Assembly: GCA_944990035.1 (NCBI GenBank)
Contig: CALYLX010000015.1
Location: 62,001 to 126,000 of the forward strand
Direction: 5' to 3'
From: Clitopilus passeckerianus
Taxonomy: Eukaryota; Basidiomycota; Agaricomycetes; Agaricales; Entolomataceae
Length of the DNA: 64,000 nt
Within the stretch, counting starts at the first letter, position 1; every line of letters begins with the position of its first letter. Below are positions 35,947 to 47,305 of this stretch, piece by piece. Both the position numbers and the translations under genes were made by a program. Below the pieces are notes generated by a model. The model saw only the letters and a list, made by a program, of their open reading frames with translations. It had not been told where the DNA came from and did not search any database.

Positions 35947-38900
35947 TCATCGTTTGGCGTATCTCAGGTAGCGGGACGCAACTATGCGGCAAGGCACAGT
36001 CAGTTTCTGATAATGGCATCGTAGGGAGATAGACTTACTGATCGTGACAATCGCATTGAAAGCGACGAACGAAAATAGAATGAACGCGTCTCTCCACCTC
36101 AAAGAGTATTTGATGTTGAGAGGAAGGAAGAACTCGTCTCCGACCGAGTATTGACAATAACGGCAGTCAGCGGTTGCGTTCGGATTGTCGATGTATCCTC
36201 CGAACGTGCTTGCAAAGTCCTGTGCCCACTGCATGCACGTTTGTCCAGAAGGTGGATCGAAGATGTTGAATTCGTCAGGTTTGCATGTGATGGTCAAACC
36301 ACTAGAAATAAAATGTCAGGGTATATAACATACGAGAGGAATGAGATTACGAACGTCAACTCAGTCGACAACATAGCGGCCAAAAGTCGGGTGTAAGGAT
36401 CCAGCTCGTAAATCCACGATCTCCAGAACGAGATCAAAGCGGGATAGGGAATGGTAACACCACAGAAGGTCGCGAGCACCAAAGTGAGGAAAGGATTGAA
36501 CAAGACAGCAACCTTCAAATACCTGGTGAGAAACAGTCGATAATGCATATTTCACACCTGCTTACCTGCACACTGGGAGAGAATGCGCCGATTGCCTGAC
36601 CAAGAGTAACTCCAAAGAACATCATGAAGATGATGAGCAGGAGCTGGAATCCAGTTCCGTTCAACCCAGCAGCTCCCTGACCAAAGCCAATGGGATAGAC
36701 CTAAGCACAAATCAGTATTCGCTCGATATACATGTCATCGAAAACATACCATCAATACCCAGTAGAGGATGCCGCACAAGATACTGTAGGGAATTTCGCC
36801 GAGAAGTTGTCCGATAGCGAATACGTAGGGAGAATAAATTCGGCTGGATGATTCACGGATGAAGATTCTCCTGTTCATGATGAACAACGGCTCGAGTTGA
36901 GTCATGACGATAGCAGGAAGGACGGTAACCCAGAATCTGAGGCGACCGTCAGTATGAATTCTTCGTAGTTGAGGAGACCTTTCAACTTACATGGCGAATG
37001 TCCTGAACTGCAAGTCCCTGATACTGTGACCAGTTTGAAGGAAGGAGAGCGAGATGAACAACGAGATGAAGCCGGAGACAAACAGGCGGGTGAAGATGTA
37101 GTCTGGAGACCTCCAAAGCGCGAGGTTGTTCCTTTGTACAACGGTCTTCAACTGGTACAAGAAAGGTGTCGCATAGGTGCTAAGCTTCTTGTGTTCTTCG
37201 AATGGCTTCGCGAGGGCAGTAGCTTTGATCCTCTCGATTTCGGCGCGAGTTTCCTTGTGCTCTGGAGATTCGAGCCAGATGTCTTTCCAGTCGCGAGATC
37301 CAACGCGAGGAGTGACACCAGCGCCAATGGCTTCGAGCATGTACTCGGCGGGATTGACGTTGGAAGGGCACCGAGCACCGTTGCGTGCGAAGTAGCTGCG
37401 AATGATGGAGGAGTCCCGGCCAATGTCACCGAAGTAGACAGTCTCTCCTCCGCTTTCGAGGAGAAGGAGACGATCGAAGCTCTCGAACAAGAGGGACGAT
37501 GGTTGATGGATGGTGCAAAGGATAGCTTGTCCCTGATCGGCAAGCTTACGAAGGAAGCGGACCAAGTTCCATGCGCTAAGGACAGGTCAGTAACGGGGCA
37601 GGATGAGGTTGAACAGGAAAGCACACCTTTGAGCGTCCAAGCCTGATGTTGGCTCATCCAAGAAAAGAAGTAGTTCGGGCTTGCTGGCAAGTTCAACACC
37701 AATAGTAAGACGCTTGCGAGCTTCGACGTTGAGACTGAAGACGAGGGCCTCAGTAAGATCTTGCAGTTCGAGCAGCTCGATGATTTCCTCGACGTATTGA
37801 TCCTTCTCCTCCTTGGAAACGTGGAAGGGCTGACGCAGATAGGCAGAGAATCGCATGGCCTCACGGACGGTAGCCGTGCCCTCGTGAACGTCCATTTGTT
37901 CAGCTGATGTCGCCTCAGTATGGCACGAACTTCGAAGATGAAGGAAACATACCATATGCGGTTCCTCGAGCGAAGTCGGAATCGAGGGGTCTGCCGTCCA
38001 CCAAAACATCGCCGGAGATGATACCAATATTCTTGCGTTGAGCCAAGACGTCGAGACAAGTGGTCTTTCCAGCGCCAGATGCACCCATGAGAGCGGTCAA
38101 TGTGCCAGGCTTGACGTATCCACAGACATCATGAAGTAGTCGTCGCTGACCGTCGGGAGTGGGAACATGATAGTTCAAACTCTCCCAAGTGAACGTCTTC
38201 TTGTGTGACAAACTAAAGGCCATTTAGCATTGGTCAGGGAGAGAAGTGAAACTCCATACCTTTCGGCATTTGAGATCATGCTTTGACGCTTGGAGGCAAG
38301 GGGAGTTTTTTCGTTCTTCTCCTTTTCCGCTTTTCTCTGCTCCTTCCTGGAAGAAAGAACTGCATTCCTCTTCTTGACTTCTTCAGTCTCCTTGGCGAAG
38401 ATCCTGATGGAAACGTTGTGACCGAATTGCTAAATTCAAGGTAAGCTCAAATTCCCATCGAAGGATCGAACCAACTTACAGGGAAATATTCGAGGGTAAT
38501 AAGCTGGGTGAGCTGGAAGAGAAGCAGGAAGCCGATGACGACAGGGAGGCAGCGTCTCCATATATCCTTCACGTCGAGACCATATCCAGCCATAATATAA
38601 TCAGCTCCAGAGATGAATACGCTACCACCTTTGGCACCGAAGAGCGTGCAAACTTGGTTATCGCTCAAACCAGACCTGTTCGCCGTCGACATCAACGCTG
38701 ATTCGTGTCTTGAGCGATGCAAATACGTACGGATATTTAGTCAGACCCAATCCGTTACGAGGGACGATGTAGTTTCCATCGCAAACCAGCTATGACAATT
38801 TATAAGCCTATCGAAAACACCGGCACGAACGAATATACTCACGGAAATTCGCATAAACTCATTCTCCATGCAGGCTTGCCAGGCTATCAAAGGAGGTTAG

Positions 38901-41482
38901 AAGGCGATTATACTAACCGGGTAGAAACGACAAACCATAAGCAACAGGATTGATGTAGTACTGTTAATAATGTTAGCCGCTGAAATTCAACAAGGTTTAC
39001 GGAGGACAACGTACAATCCAGAACAACCACCTCTTCATAGCAATAACGGGAATGAGATATCCACTATACTGGATGCTATAAAACGCATGAGGATGAATGA
39101 AACCAATAAAGGACGTCAATGAACTTACAAATTCGGGATGAAGAATACCGCAAGACGGAATGCAGCATCGAAGTTCGAACAGATGAGGCCAAAAGTCCTG
39201 AAGAATCCCTGCATAGCGAGGAAGGCGAAGTAGCTGAACAGGTGGAAAGTGAAGAATGCGCCAGCGGATCGGTGAAGGCCAGAGAGGAAGTAGGCGATGA
39301 TATTGAATATCAATACACGAGTGGCTGAGAACGGTAGGTCCGCCAGCGTGTTGGCCAAGGCGATGGCGGATGGACGATACATGCTGTAGCTGGTTTGCTT
39401 GCGCAGAATGGGACGACCCAACATCATAGCGGGCATTTCACCGAAGGCATCCAAACAAGTCGTAAGAAGGGTAGCGAAGATGACACTAGGAGACAAGGTA
39501 TGAGATACAGCATCGCCATATATGCGCCAAAACTACGTACCTCCCACGCGTGAAAGCTCCAGCGGACGTCAGTGGTTGTTTGTAATAAGCTGCACCGATA
39601 ACGAAGGCCAGGATCATGGAAAGGCCATAGCTGGTGTAAAGCTGGAAGCGATCTTGCAACCTCGTAGAGAATTGACGACGCGTCAAAGCCCAAACCTGAC
39701 CAGTGAAACCGAGAGTGTAGGGGCTCTTCTTGGACACCCCTTTTTTCTTGTCGTCGGCAACAGCAGCACGGAAGGCTTCCTGATCAGCCTTCTCCGTTTG
39801 CATGAACTTTTCATACTGTTGTCGGTCCAGAGCATTCTGTCGGCCACGGTTGGACTTGGCAAAGGTATCTTCTAGAGCCTCCGGAGATGATGGAACATCG
39901 TACTCTGATCTGCCAGGAGCAAATTGACGTTCGTTGGGATCCGTGCAACCTGTCAAGTAATCGGCGGTACTCTGACGAGGTAAGGGGTTGTACCCGACGC
40001 CCTCGAAATAAGCCCTTGCTTCCGTGGGAGGACCGAAAAACACCTGGCGGCCTTGATCTATGACGAGAACCTTGTCGAATAAGTCGTAGATACCCTCGCC
40101 GGCCTGATACCTGGATCAATGATGGAAATGGTCAGTTGGGGTTATAGAGTACGACAGCGTAATACTCACAATGTCACGAAAGTGGTCTGTCCTAAGATAT
40201 CGGTCAAAACGCGAAGAGATTTCACGTAATCCAAGGCGGTTGATGCATCCAAACCACGGGTGGAGTTGTCCCAACATTGAACGCGGGCGCGAGTAGCCAT
40301 CATCTCCGCAATGGAGACACGCTTCCTTTCACCTCCTGACACGCCACGGACGAACTCGTCTCCGACCAAAGTGTGCTTGGTATGAGAGATGTTGAGCATG
40401 CGAAGGAGAGTGTTCTGGACTTCCTTGTCGAATTCCTTTCTCGATACGCCTGGTAGACGCCCATTCGGACCGGGAGTTTTACTGGAACAAAAGGTTTGTC
40501 AAGGCCGCATGATAACGGCAAATCCAGAATAACTCACGTTGATAGGGCGAACGCGAGGGTTTGTGCGACAGTCAACGTGGCGATATGAATGTCATCTAAT
40601 GCTTCGTTAGTAAATGATGGACATGACCATGCGAGTGCACACATGCCTTCTTCATTGTAGACAACTTCGCCTTTGTAATGTTTAGCCATTTCTTGAGCGT
40701 CGATACCTGCATAGAGTACATTGCCAGAGACGTTGGCGTACTCCTCACGTCGATTCGCGATAGTCTTCAAAAATGTCGAGCAGCCAGAACCCGGGCAACC
40801 AAGGACCAGGCACATCTCTCCGGGTTTTAGAACACCAGATGATCTATTGAACGATAGGGTTCAATGCAGGGTTCAATTCAAAAGTATGGGCGGACCTACT
40901 TATGGAGTACCGTTCTCGTAGCCATTTTTGTCTTCACCGGAAACAGAGGCAGAATCAGGCCATATAGCCACAACAGGGGACTCAGGAAAAATCCAAGCAT
41001 TGCACCTGTGATGGTTTTAGCACGCCGCGATATAGAGCCTGGTCGACGTCGCCTTACCTCCAAGCGTGTTCACATAGAACTTGTGATCAAGCCCGCCCAT
41101 GACATCAACTTCGAGGTCTTCCCAAGTGACGCCAACATGCTGAAGGGGCATGTTGAGCACTCGGAAAGGCAGTGAAATTGAGTCGTATACTCACTTTATG
41201 CTTGATACCGGCGGCTTGGTTTGCATCGTTGGAAGAGGTCAAGTAATCGCGCAAGTTGAACTGCTCTGAAGCCTCGATAACAGACCCCTTTTCCAGATCC
41301 TTCTCTGAAGCAGCGGTCGAGTCGGTTGAACGCGATCTCGCCTGCTCCACCTTAGCCTGAGCATTTAGTTGTTCCTCTAGAGCAAAGAACTCCCGTTCAG
41401 CACGAGAAACGTCGACATGGTGTTCGTTTCGATCCCGCCTTTCTTCAGCGAGCGTCGTGTAACTTGCTGGAGTATCGGCCAT
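35947..41482 (-). CDS. PDR-type full-size ABC (ABCG) multidrug transporter, copy 2
   Basis: Paralogue of the gene at 7191-12691, in inverted orientation. The start at 41480-41482 reads [20 protein letters not shown] and then the shared [23 protein letters not shown]1 has the degenerate Walker [21 protein letters not shown], then [15 protein letters not shown] and [18 protein letters not shown]2 has [35 protein letters not shown] and [18 protein letters not shown] blocks are conserved ([40 protein letters not shown]) and the gene ends RYLRYAKR. Intron positions mostly match copy 1, but copy 2 has an extra intron just after NGLGLTKYP (donor at about 38,732). No disabling lesion seen. Confidence 0.93.
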
Positions 41483-42336
41483 TGAGGCCAAAAGCTTCGT
41501 AGAGGGGGCTGAAAGGCGGGCTTCTTAGGTTTAAACCCTGACCAAGACTCGCATGTTTTTATAATTTTGGTCTATTAGCTGAGTAAGGACCAATCAAACG
41601 CTGCTTGAATCGCGGAGGTAGGAAAATTACTTTTAGAGCAATGACCCCATCTGATGACCGGACCCGTATGCGACGTTGCCACCTCTCGGCGACTGACTCA
41701 GTCAACGTGCACGGCACCGTCTCCGTTAACTCATGTCTTCGGACCACATTCCTATGATGCGAGGATGGCGTGCCCTTGGAAATTGCAGCGCATTGGTCAT
41801 AGCAGTTAGCTGTACACAAGAGATGGTTCGTTCTGTTGACCGATATGGGGCTCGAGACGGAGGAATCGTACATAATCTCCTCGAACGGTATCACCTCACA
41901 CAGCCCCAAACAGTTGCAAAAGCGGCCGATAGACCGCAAAAAAGACTCGGAAAAATCAAAACTGCACACGGGACCCTGCATATCTCCCATTTGCCTAACA
42001 TCTGCCGATGTTTAGAGGATGTTATCAATCAAGATACGACATATGAGATCGAGAAAGAAGGCACGCCAAGGCGCATTCGTTGAGAACGCTGAGTGAGCAC
42101 CCAATAACATTGCGTAAGAATCTCCCTTGTCATCGGTGGCCTTGGCCGGAACGTGGTCCGTGGCGCAGAAGAGATATTGGACCACTCTTCGAAATGGTCT
42201 CTGCCCGGCAGCCGGGTGAGTAGCCAGCCTTGGGAGCAGAATCATTCTGTCAAATTCGTGGCGTGTTTGTGTCGAAAATCCTCGAATGACAGATGTCCTC
42301 CGCATCGTGTCCACAATGCATAAATTATAGACTACT
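41483..42336. other. Intergenic region upstream of ABC copy 2
   Basis: 850 bp of promoter and flank. Short open frames are present on both strands without recognisable content. Confidence 0.5.
41556..41563 (-). promoter_or_regulatory. TATA box candidate of second ABC transporter
   Basis: TATAAAAA on the minus strand, about 75 bp before the ATG at 41482. Spacing matches the TATA candidate of copy 1. Confidence 0.5.
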
Positions 42337-44451
42337 CTAGAACAGTTCAAAGGCTTGCCAAACTGGCACAACCACCCCATTCTGATCAATTTCAATCCAT
42401 CGTTTATGCTTATCATCGAGATACCCCATTGAATCGACATTCCCAAAAGCCCTTTCCCAGCCAAGCCCCACCGCGGCGAGCTTGCACATGTTTGAGCTGC
42501 ATTACATGATGTGAGAATATGGAAGAACACGAAGCCGCCTTCACACACCTAATTGTGCAGATAGTCGCATCCGGAACAAGGTCTCCGTTAGTAGGCCAAA
42601 AACCTCCGAGTAAAGCTAAATCCACGACAGCACCTGCAGTTGCCCTAGCCCGAGTATTCTGATCCAACTTGTCAAAGTCGGCCTGAACGTACGACTTTGG
42701 ACTTGCAAGCACACGGAGCTTCGGGTCTCTCATGTCGAAGAGGGATAAAGTAGTCACCCGCTCCTTGAACAGTTGCTGAACCTCCTCGTAAGCAGCCGGG
42801 GAGTCAGACGCAACGTAGACGAAAATCTCCTCGTTGGTCTGGTCAGGATGGAGACGATGCCAGCTATCGATTGCAGCTTGAGTGAATCTTTCTGTTGGCA
42901 CATATTGTCCTCTGTAGAAGGCTGGTTCGCGATCCCCTCGGCGAATATGAAGGGCAGTGTATGCTTGCAGTCGGGTTCCTCCGCCAGTTGAGACTAGGCT
43001 GGCTAGCTCCGTCCTCACAGCCTGGATCAGCGATATCAACTCTGCGTTTGGTTTAATCGTATCCTGGAATGCGAATTCAGCCATATCGTAGATAGGCTTG
43101 AGGCGATTGAGATTATGCGCATATCTGGGCTTCACCGTTAATTACTGTAGAATAAGTCAGAAAAGTGTACCTACGCATCTTCATAGTGTTCAGAATACCC
43201 ATGTCCAAAGTGATATTTCGCTGTCCGCGAGTTTACGACCTGTCCGCATTGCTCGTCAGTCGGTCCGTAGCGGGAGGGAGATCTCAGATACGTACCCAAT
43301 GCCTAAAAAGTTTCAGGCTCGAAACATCAGATCATAACGTCTAAAATTGACGAACCTTGCTAAGCGAGGACAAGCAACAAGTTCTGACTCTTGATAAGGA
43401 CGCAGGCTGCGGACAAGACTAAAGAGTCACTCACCATTAGCTGGCGGAGGTTTGCACCCAGGCTCCGGGCCCGGTTGCGTCACCCTGATGTCCAAAAAGA
43501 AGTCCGTCCATCTAGGAAATGGCGTCAGTACGAAATTTGCACACAGCCAGACCTATCAATAGCACCTTCCACGATCCCAGTATGTATCATCAATAAGCAA
43601 GGTCAAATTTCTCTGTTGAACAAGGTCAGATGTAACAAGCTTTACGAGGGTGGGCATCATACCTCATGAGCCATTGCTGCTACCTGGCCAAACAATGCCA
43701 AGTCCGCAGATAGCCCAACGGTGCCGTCAAGCATATAAGTCACTGTTTTTGAGCATATAGGTGAATCTCCCGCTTTCTCGACGTAATTTTTCTGCTCGTC
43801 AATATGAAGCACGTCCGATGTACCCATAGGAGAAGAATCCCAATATCCCCCATGTGACATATATCCCGACATCTTCTTGGCACATTCGGCTCGATATTCC
43901 GTGGGTCGAAGTGGGAAATCGGTGTAATTATCGTACGAGATTATATGCGCAGGCAGTGTCGCATTTCGATGGTGTGTCACGGCTGCTTGAGTTTGTGTGG
44001 TGTTTCCAGAACCACCAAAGTAATAGTGAAGCTTGTCCGGCCTCTTGTATGAGACGACTGTCAAAAACAGCAGGAACGCAGCAAATAGGCTTCCCAACAC
44101 GAGCGGTAACCTTGATAGAATCACTTGAGGGCTAAGAGCCTCTCCTCTCCTACCCCATGATCGTTTGTCGTGTGTGTATTCATCCCCTTGGCTCCGATAC
44201 CCAGTTGTTTCAGGAAAGGAATCATTCGCAGAGGACCTAAGCAGCGGAACGGATTGATACTGCTGGCCATCCCCCCGTGTAGCGTATTGCCCTTCGTCCT
44301 CGGGAATATCTCTGCCCTCACCCTCTCTCCAACCCTCCTCTGCTCTCCCAGACCGGGAATGGGGTGTCCGAGGTGTAAGAACTTGATCTTGGAAGCCTGC
44401 GAGGCTTGCTCGAGCAGAACTTGGCTCTTTCAATGGTCGTGGTCGGGGCAT
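42337..44451 (-). CDS. Type II membrane protein, fucosyltransferase-like (HIRRGD motif)
   Basis: The N terminus (MPRPRPLKEPSSARASLAGF) is a ~115-residue Arg/Ser-rich cytosolic tail. One hydrophobic segment follows, LPLVLGSLFAAFLLFLTVVS, then a luminal domain with N-glycosylation sites. That is the topology of Golgi glycosyltransferases. In the luminal domain AYTALHIRRGDREPAFYRGQ resembles the Arg-rich nucleotide-sugar loop of GT23 alpha-1,6- and protein O-fucosyltransferases, and EEIFVYVASDSPAAYEEVQQ, ARATAGAVVDLALLGG and FWPTNGDLVPDATICTISSN match the usual order of motifs after it. Other visible pieces are NLTLLIDDTYWDRGRWTDFF and HWVVNSRTAKYHFGHG. It ends VVPVWQAFELF at 42337-42339. GDP-fucose as donor is an inference; many Agaricomycete proteins of this kind have no assigned activity. 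Confidence 0.72.
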
Positions 44452-44811
44452 GAGAAGGGTTGGGCCACCTCTAGGCCGTCAAGGCTTCAGATGAGATGGA
44501 GACTGTCAGAGAGAATGGCATCCCTGTTGACCATCACAGTTGCAAAGGTGAGCTCGCCGATGCCCCATGGAGATGGATGGTTGTAAAGCAACGAGGTGGC
44601 TATGCACGTTCAATTCATCTACAAGGTTGAAGGATGCACTTCGAAGTTACGCTCGAAATCCAGATATTATTGAATGGGTATGACGCTGTACTGAAATAGG
44701 CCTCTTGCAAGAGTTACAAAAGACTGGGATTTACAAGGGAGGGGTATGTAACTAGTAGATAGTGTGTATAATAGAATGTCTGTAACATCTTCTAACCATA
44801 AAAACTCATAT
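44452..44811. other. Intergenic region
   Basis: 360 bp between two minus-strand genes; promoter of the fucosyltransferase-like gene. Nothing else seen. Confidence 0.5.
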
Positions 44812-46112
44812 CTAAGCAGTGCCGTCAGCAGGCGCAGGAGGCTCAGTTGAATCCCCTGGCTGAGTTCCATCAGCAGCATCTCCGGGAGTACCTTCTTCTC
44901 CGGTTTCCCCAGTTTCTCCTTCTTCGGTAGTTTGACGGCGAGCAGGAGGACGAGGAGCAGCACCGGCGGTGGAACCAGCAGGACCAGGTGCGTTAGGAGC
45001 TTCGGGCTTAGCAGGGGGGTGAGGGTTACTGGGGTCAACAGGAGCCGGGGCACCAGCTTGTCCAGTGACCTTTCCGGGGGCTTCCGCAGGGTTCACAGGA
45101 GCGTTGTTCTTAGCATCGGAAGGGTCGACGGGAGGTTTGGGCGCCTTGTCAGCCGGATTGGGAGGCGACGGAGTCTGAGGAGCACGGCGAGGAGGGGGTG
45201 CTGCTGGTTGATCGGGGTCGGTGGGCTTGGAAGGATCCTCTTCTTCGGGCTTGCCATCTTCAGCTGGAGTGTCAGGAATGGGTACGTCCTGAGGAGCACG
45301 TCGAGTTGGTGTCGAGGGCAGCTGTTTGCCAGTAACCTTGCCAACTGTGTCTTTCGCCTTGCCTGTGACAGTACCTGCAGCACCAGCAGCCGTCCCGCCG
45401 ATAGTGTCGACCACCCCTCCAGCAACACTACCAGCAACTGGAACTTGTTTGACGGTGGATCCGGCAGCCCCAACGGGGTTTGGAACCTTCCCGCCTTGAG
45501 CCGGATTGGGATCGGGACTGTTATAGGGGGTGCCGGCCGCTGAGCCAGTCAATGAGCCAGCCACCCCCGTGACGGTACCGGCGACGGATTGAGCTGGGCC
45601 AGGTAGATCACGAGCATGGGATCTAGCTTGGTGACCATGGGCGGCAGCGAATGCATGTTGATATTCCGCCACGCCTTGTTGCAATTGCTTTATGGTGGAC
45701 TCGTCAACCTCGAGGGCGGCGGCGGCATCGCCAACTTTGTATGATTGAGCTTTGGGGTGGTCGGGGCAGAGGATTTTGTGCAGAGGATCGCCAAGGATGG
45801 GAAGACCGTGTGTGATTCCGTCGACGACGCAGAGCAGGCCGCCAGCCCGTTTGCTGACCTCGCCCTGGGAATCTACAACTGGGCACAATGAACATTGGTG
45901 TATGGACAAGAATGTGATGAATACTTACTTGAAGACCGGCCCTGAAGAATGTCGGCCTCCTGTTGGGATCGCCCAGCGAGATTGTTGTTGCTAGAGGAGG
46001 ATGGCATTCCTGAAGCCTCGGAGGCATCGCCAGCAGGAGCGGCCAAGCTCGAGGAAGAAGAGGAGATGGCGAGAGTGGCGAGGATAACGGAGGAGCTGGA
46101 AGGAATCCTCAT
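44812..46112 (-). CDS. Secreted Pro/Ala/Gly-rich low-complexity protein
   Basis: Exon 1 starts at 46112 with a signal peptide MRIPSSSSVILATLAISSSS ending SLAAPAG. A donor at GTAAGT near 45,930 joins phase-1 to NSQGEVSKRAGGLLCVVDGI. A short Cys-containing core follows (LLCVVDGITHGLPILGDPLH, KILCPDHPKAQ) and then a helix (LEVDESTIKQLQQGVAEYQH). After that come a Gly/Thr/Val-rich segment (VAGTVTGVAGSLTGSAAGTP, GGTAAGAAGTVTGKAKDTVG) and a long Pro/Ala/Asp-rich tail with RRAPQ repeats, ending PAPADGTA. No catalytic domain is recognised. A cell-wall or extracellular matrix protein is the likeliest guess. The tail has no hydrophobic GPI signal. Confidence 0.75.
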
Positions 46113-46246
46113 TGTGTTTATAGATAGAGTGGTTGAAAGTTATAGAAGTGTTTTTGCACAGCAAAGACGAAAGCAATATGAAAGCAAAAGTGAACGTGAA
46201 GGTAGGAAGGAAAGGCGGTTGAGCTCTTAGGATTGAGGGTGTTGGT

Positions 46247-46254
46247 CTTTTATA
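46247..46254 (-). promoter_or_regulatory. TATA box candidate of the secreted Pro/Ala-rich gene
   Basis: TATAAAAG on the minus strand about 135 bp before the ATG at 46112. Confidence 0.45.
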
Positions 46255-47305
46255 GACGCAATCGGTCAGCCTCATGGACAAATATAGATTGTCCAAAATA
46301 TTTGGGTCCAGTTGCTTTCAGTATCGGAAGCTCCAGAAGCCGATGGTGGTCTGTTTGTTCTTGGGCGAGTCCGAAATTGAACTTTGAAGCCAAGTATATC
46401 GCAAGCATACCATAAACGGACGCAGACAATGTCCAAACGTAGTCATCCTCTTCAGTAAGTTCTACGGCGCGTCTCCATTTCCCAGCCTTCTTGCTCGCCA
46501 AAGCCCCGTCTTTGTCGTGCTGCTACCCCAGTGCTTGATTGCGCACTCAATTGGATGTAATTCCAGAGTTCAGACAGAGCGCGCCTTCCCACACATGACG
46601 AGAGGAAACACCAGAAGAGACCGCAAGAACTAGTCCGTCGATGAGCCTCTTTTTTCAAGAAATTTAGTTGAAATCCTCACATTAGAACAGCGAATATGAG
46701 GAAAACTGGCATTAGAGCAGCAAGACTCTCACTCGAGTTGTTGTCGTTCATGGCTTGTGGCAGTGGAAGAAGTGCTGGTTACGTGAGCACAATTCTCAAT
46801 GATCGAGTGATCTCGATCTGCCTGAGCCCGACTGAGGGGTGTGCATTGCCTTTACAGACAAATTCTTGCAAAGATCGAGGTATCACAACACACTCTATGT
46901 TCAGAAATCTTTTGGAAGGATTTTGCTCAGAAATTCCAAAAATCGCCGGATTTATGTCGTAATTACGCCAAGGTGGTCCGTGCGTATCTAGACCAGTTCA
47001 GACGGAGTTCGAACTATATTCGGGCAAAAGCGAGGAGGGAAAAAGCATCAAACCCTTATTTTACCCCTTACCTTCAGTGCCACTGAAGCCCACTCGAAGA
47101 ATACTCAGTCTGAGCTGCTTGGGGACGATTTTACGGCTTCTTACTGTAGTAAGTTGGCGAGCACCAGTGATTTGGTAGCCCAGAACGACGGAACCCAATT
47201 TTCTACAGATTCAATTGATCCGATTTGGTCAATCCACTGTTTCGGTTCTCTACCCTCGACTTGTCACCAACTCTAATACTACACCACCCTTGATAACTGA
47301 ATTCA
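46255..47305. other. Intergenic region between divergent genes
   Basis: About 1 kb with only unconvincing short frames, such as 46,250-46,501 minus. Contains promoters of the secreted protein and the CDF transporter. Confidence 0.45.

Noticed and set aside
7191..41482. Secondary-metabolite cluster (transporters plus reductase plus MFS)
   Set aside because: No polyketide synthase, NRPS, terpene cyclase or P450 gene is present, and the intervening genes are housekeeping.
44932..45543. 203-codon plus-strand frame opposite the secreted Pro/Ala-rich gene
   Set aside because: Arg/Ser/Gly-rich shadow of a low-complexity gene; the minus frame has a signal peptide and splice sites.
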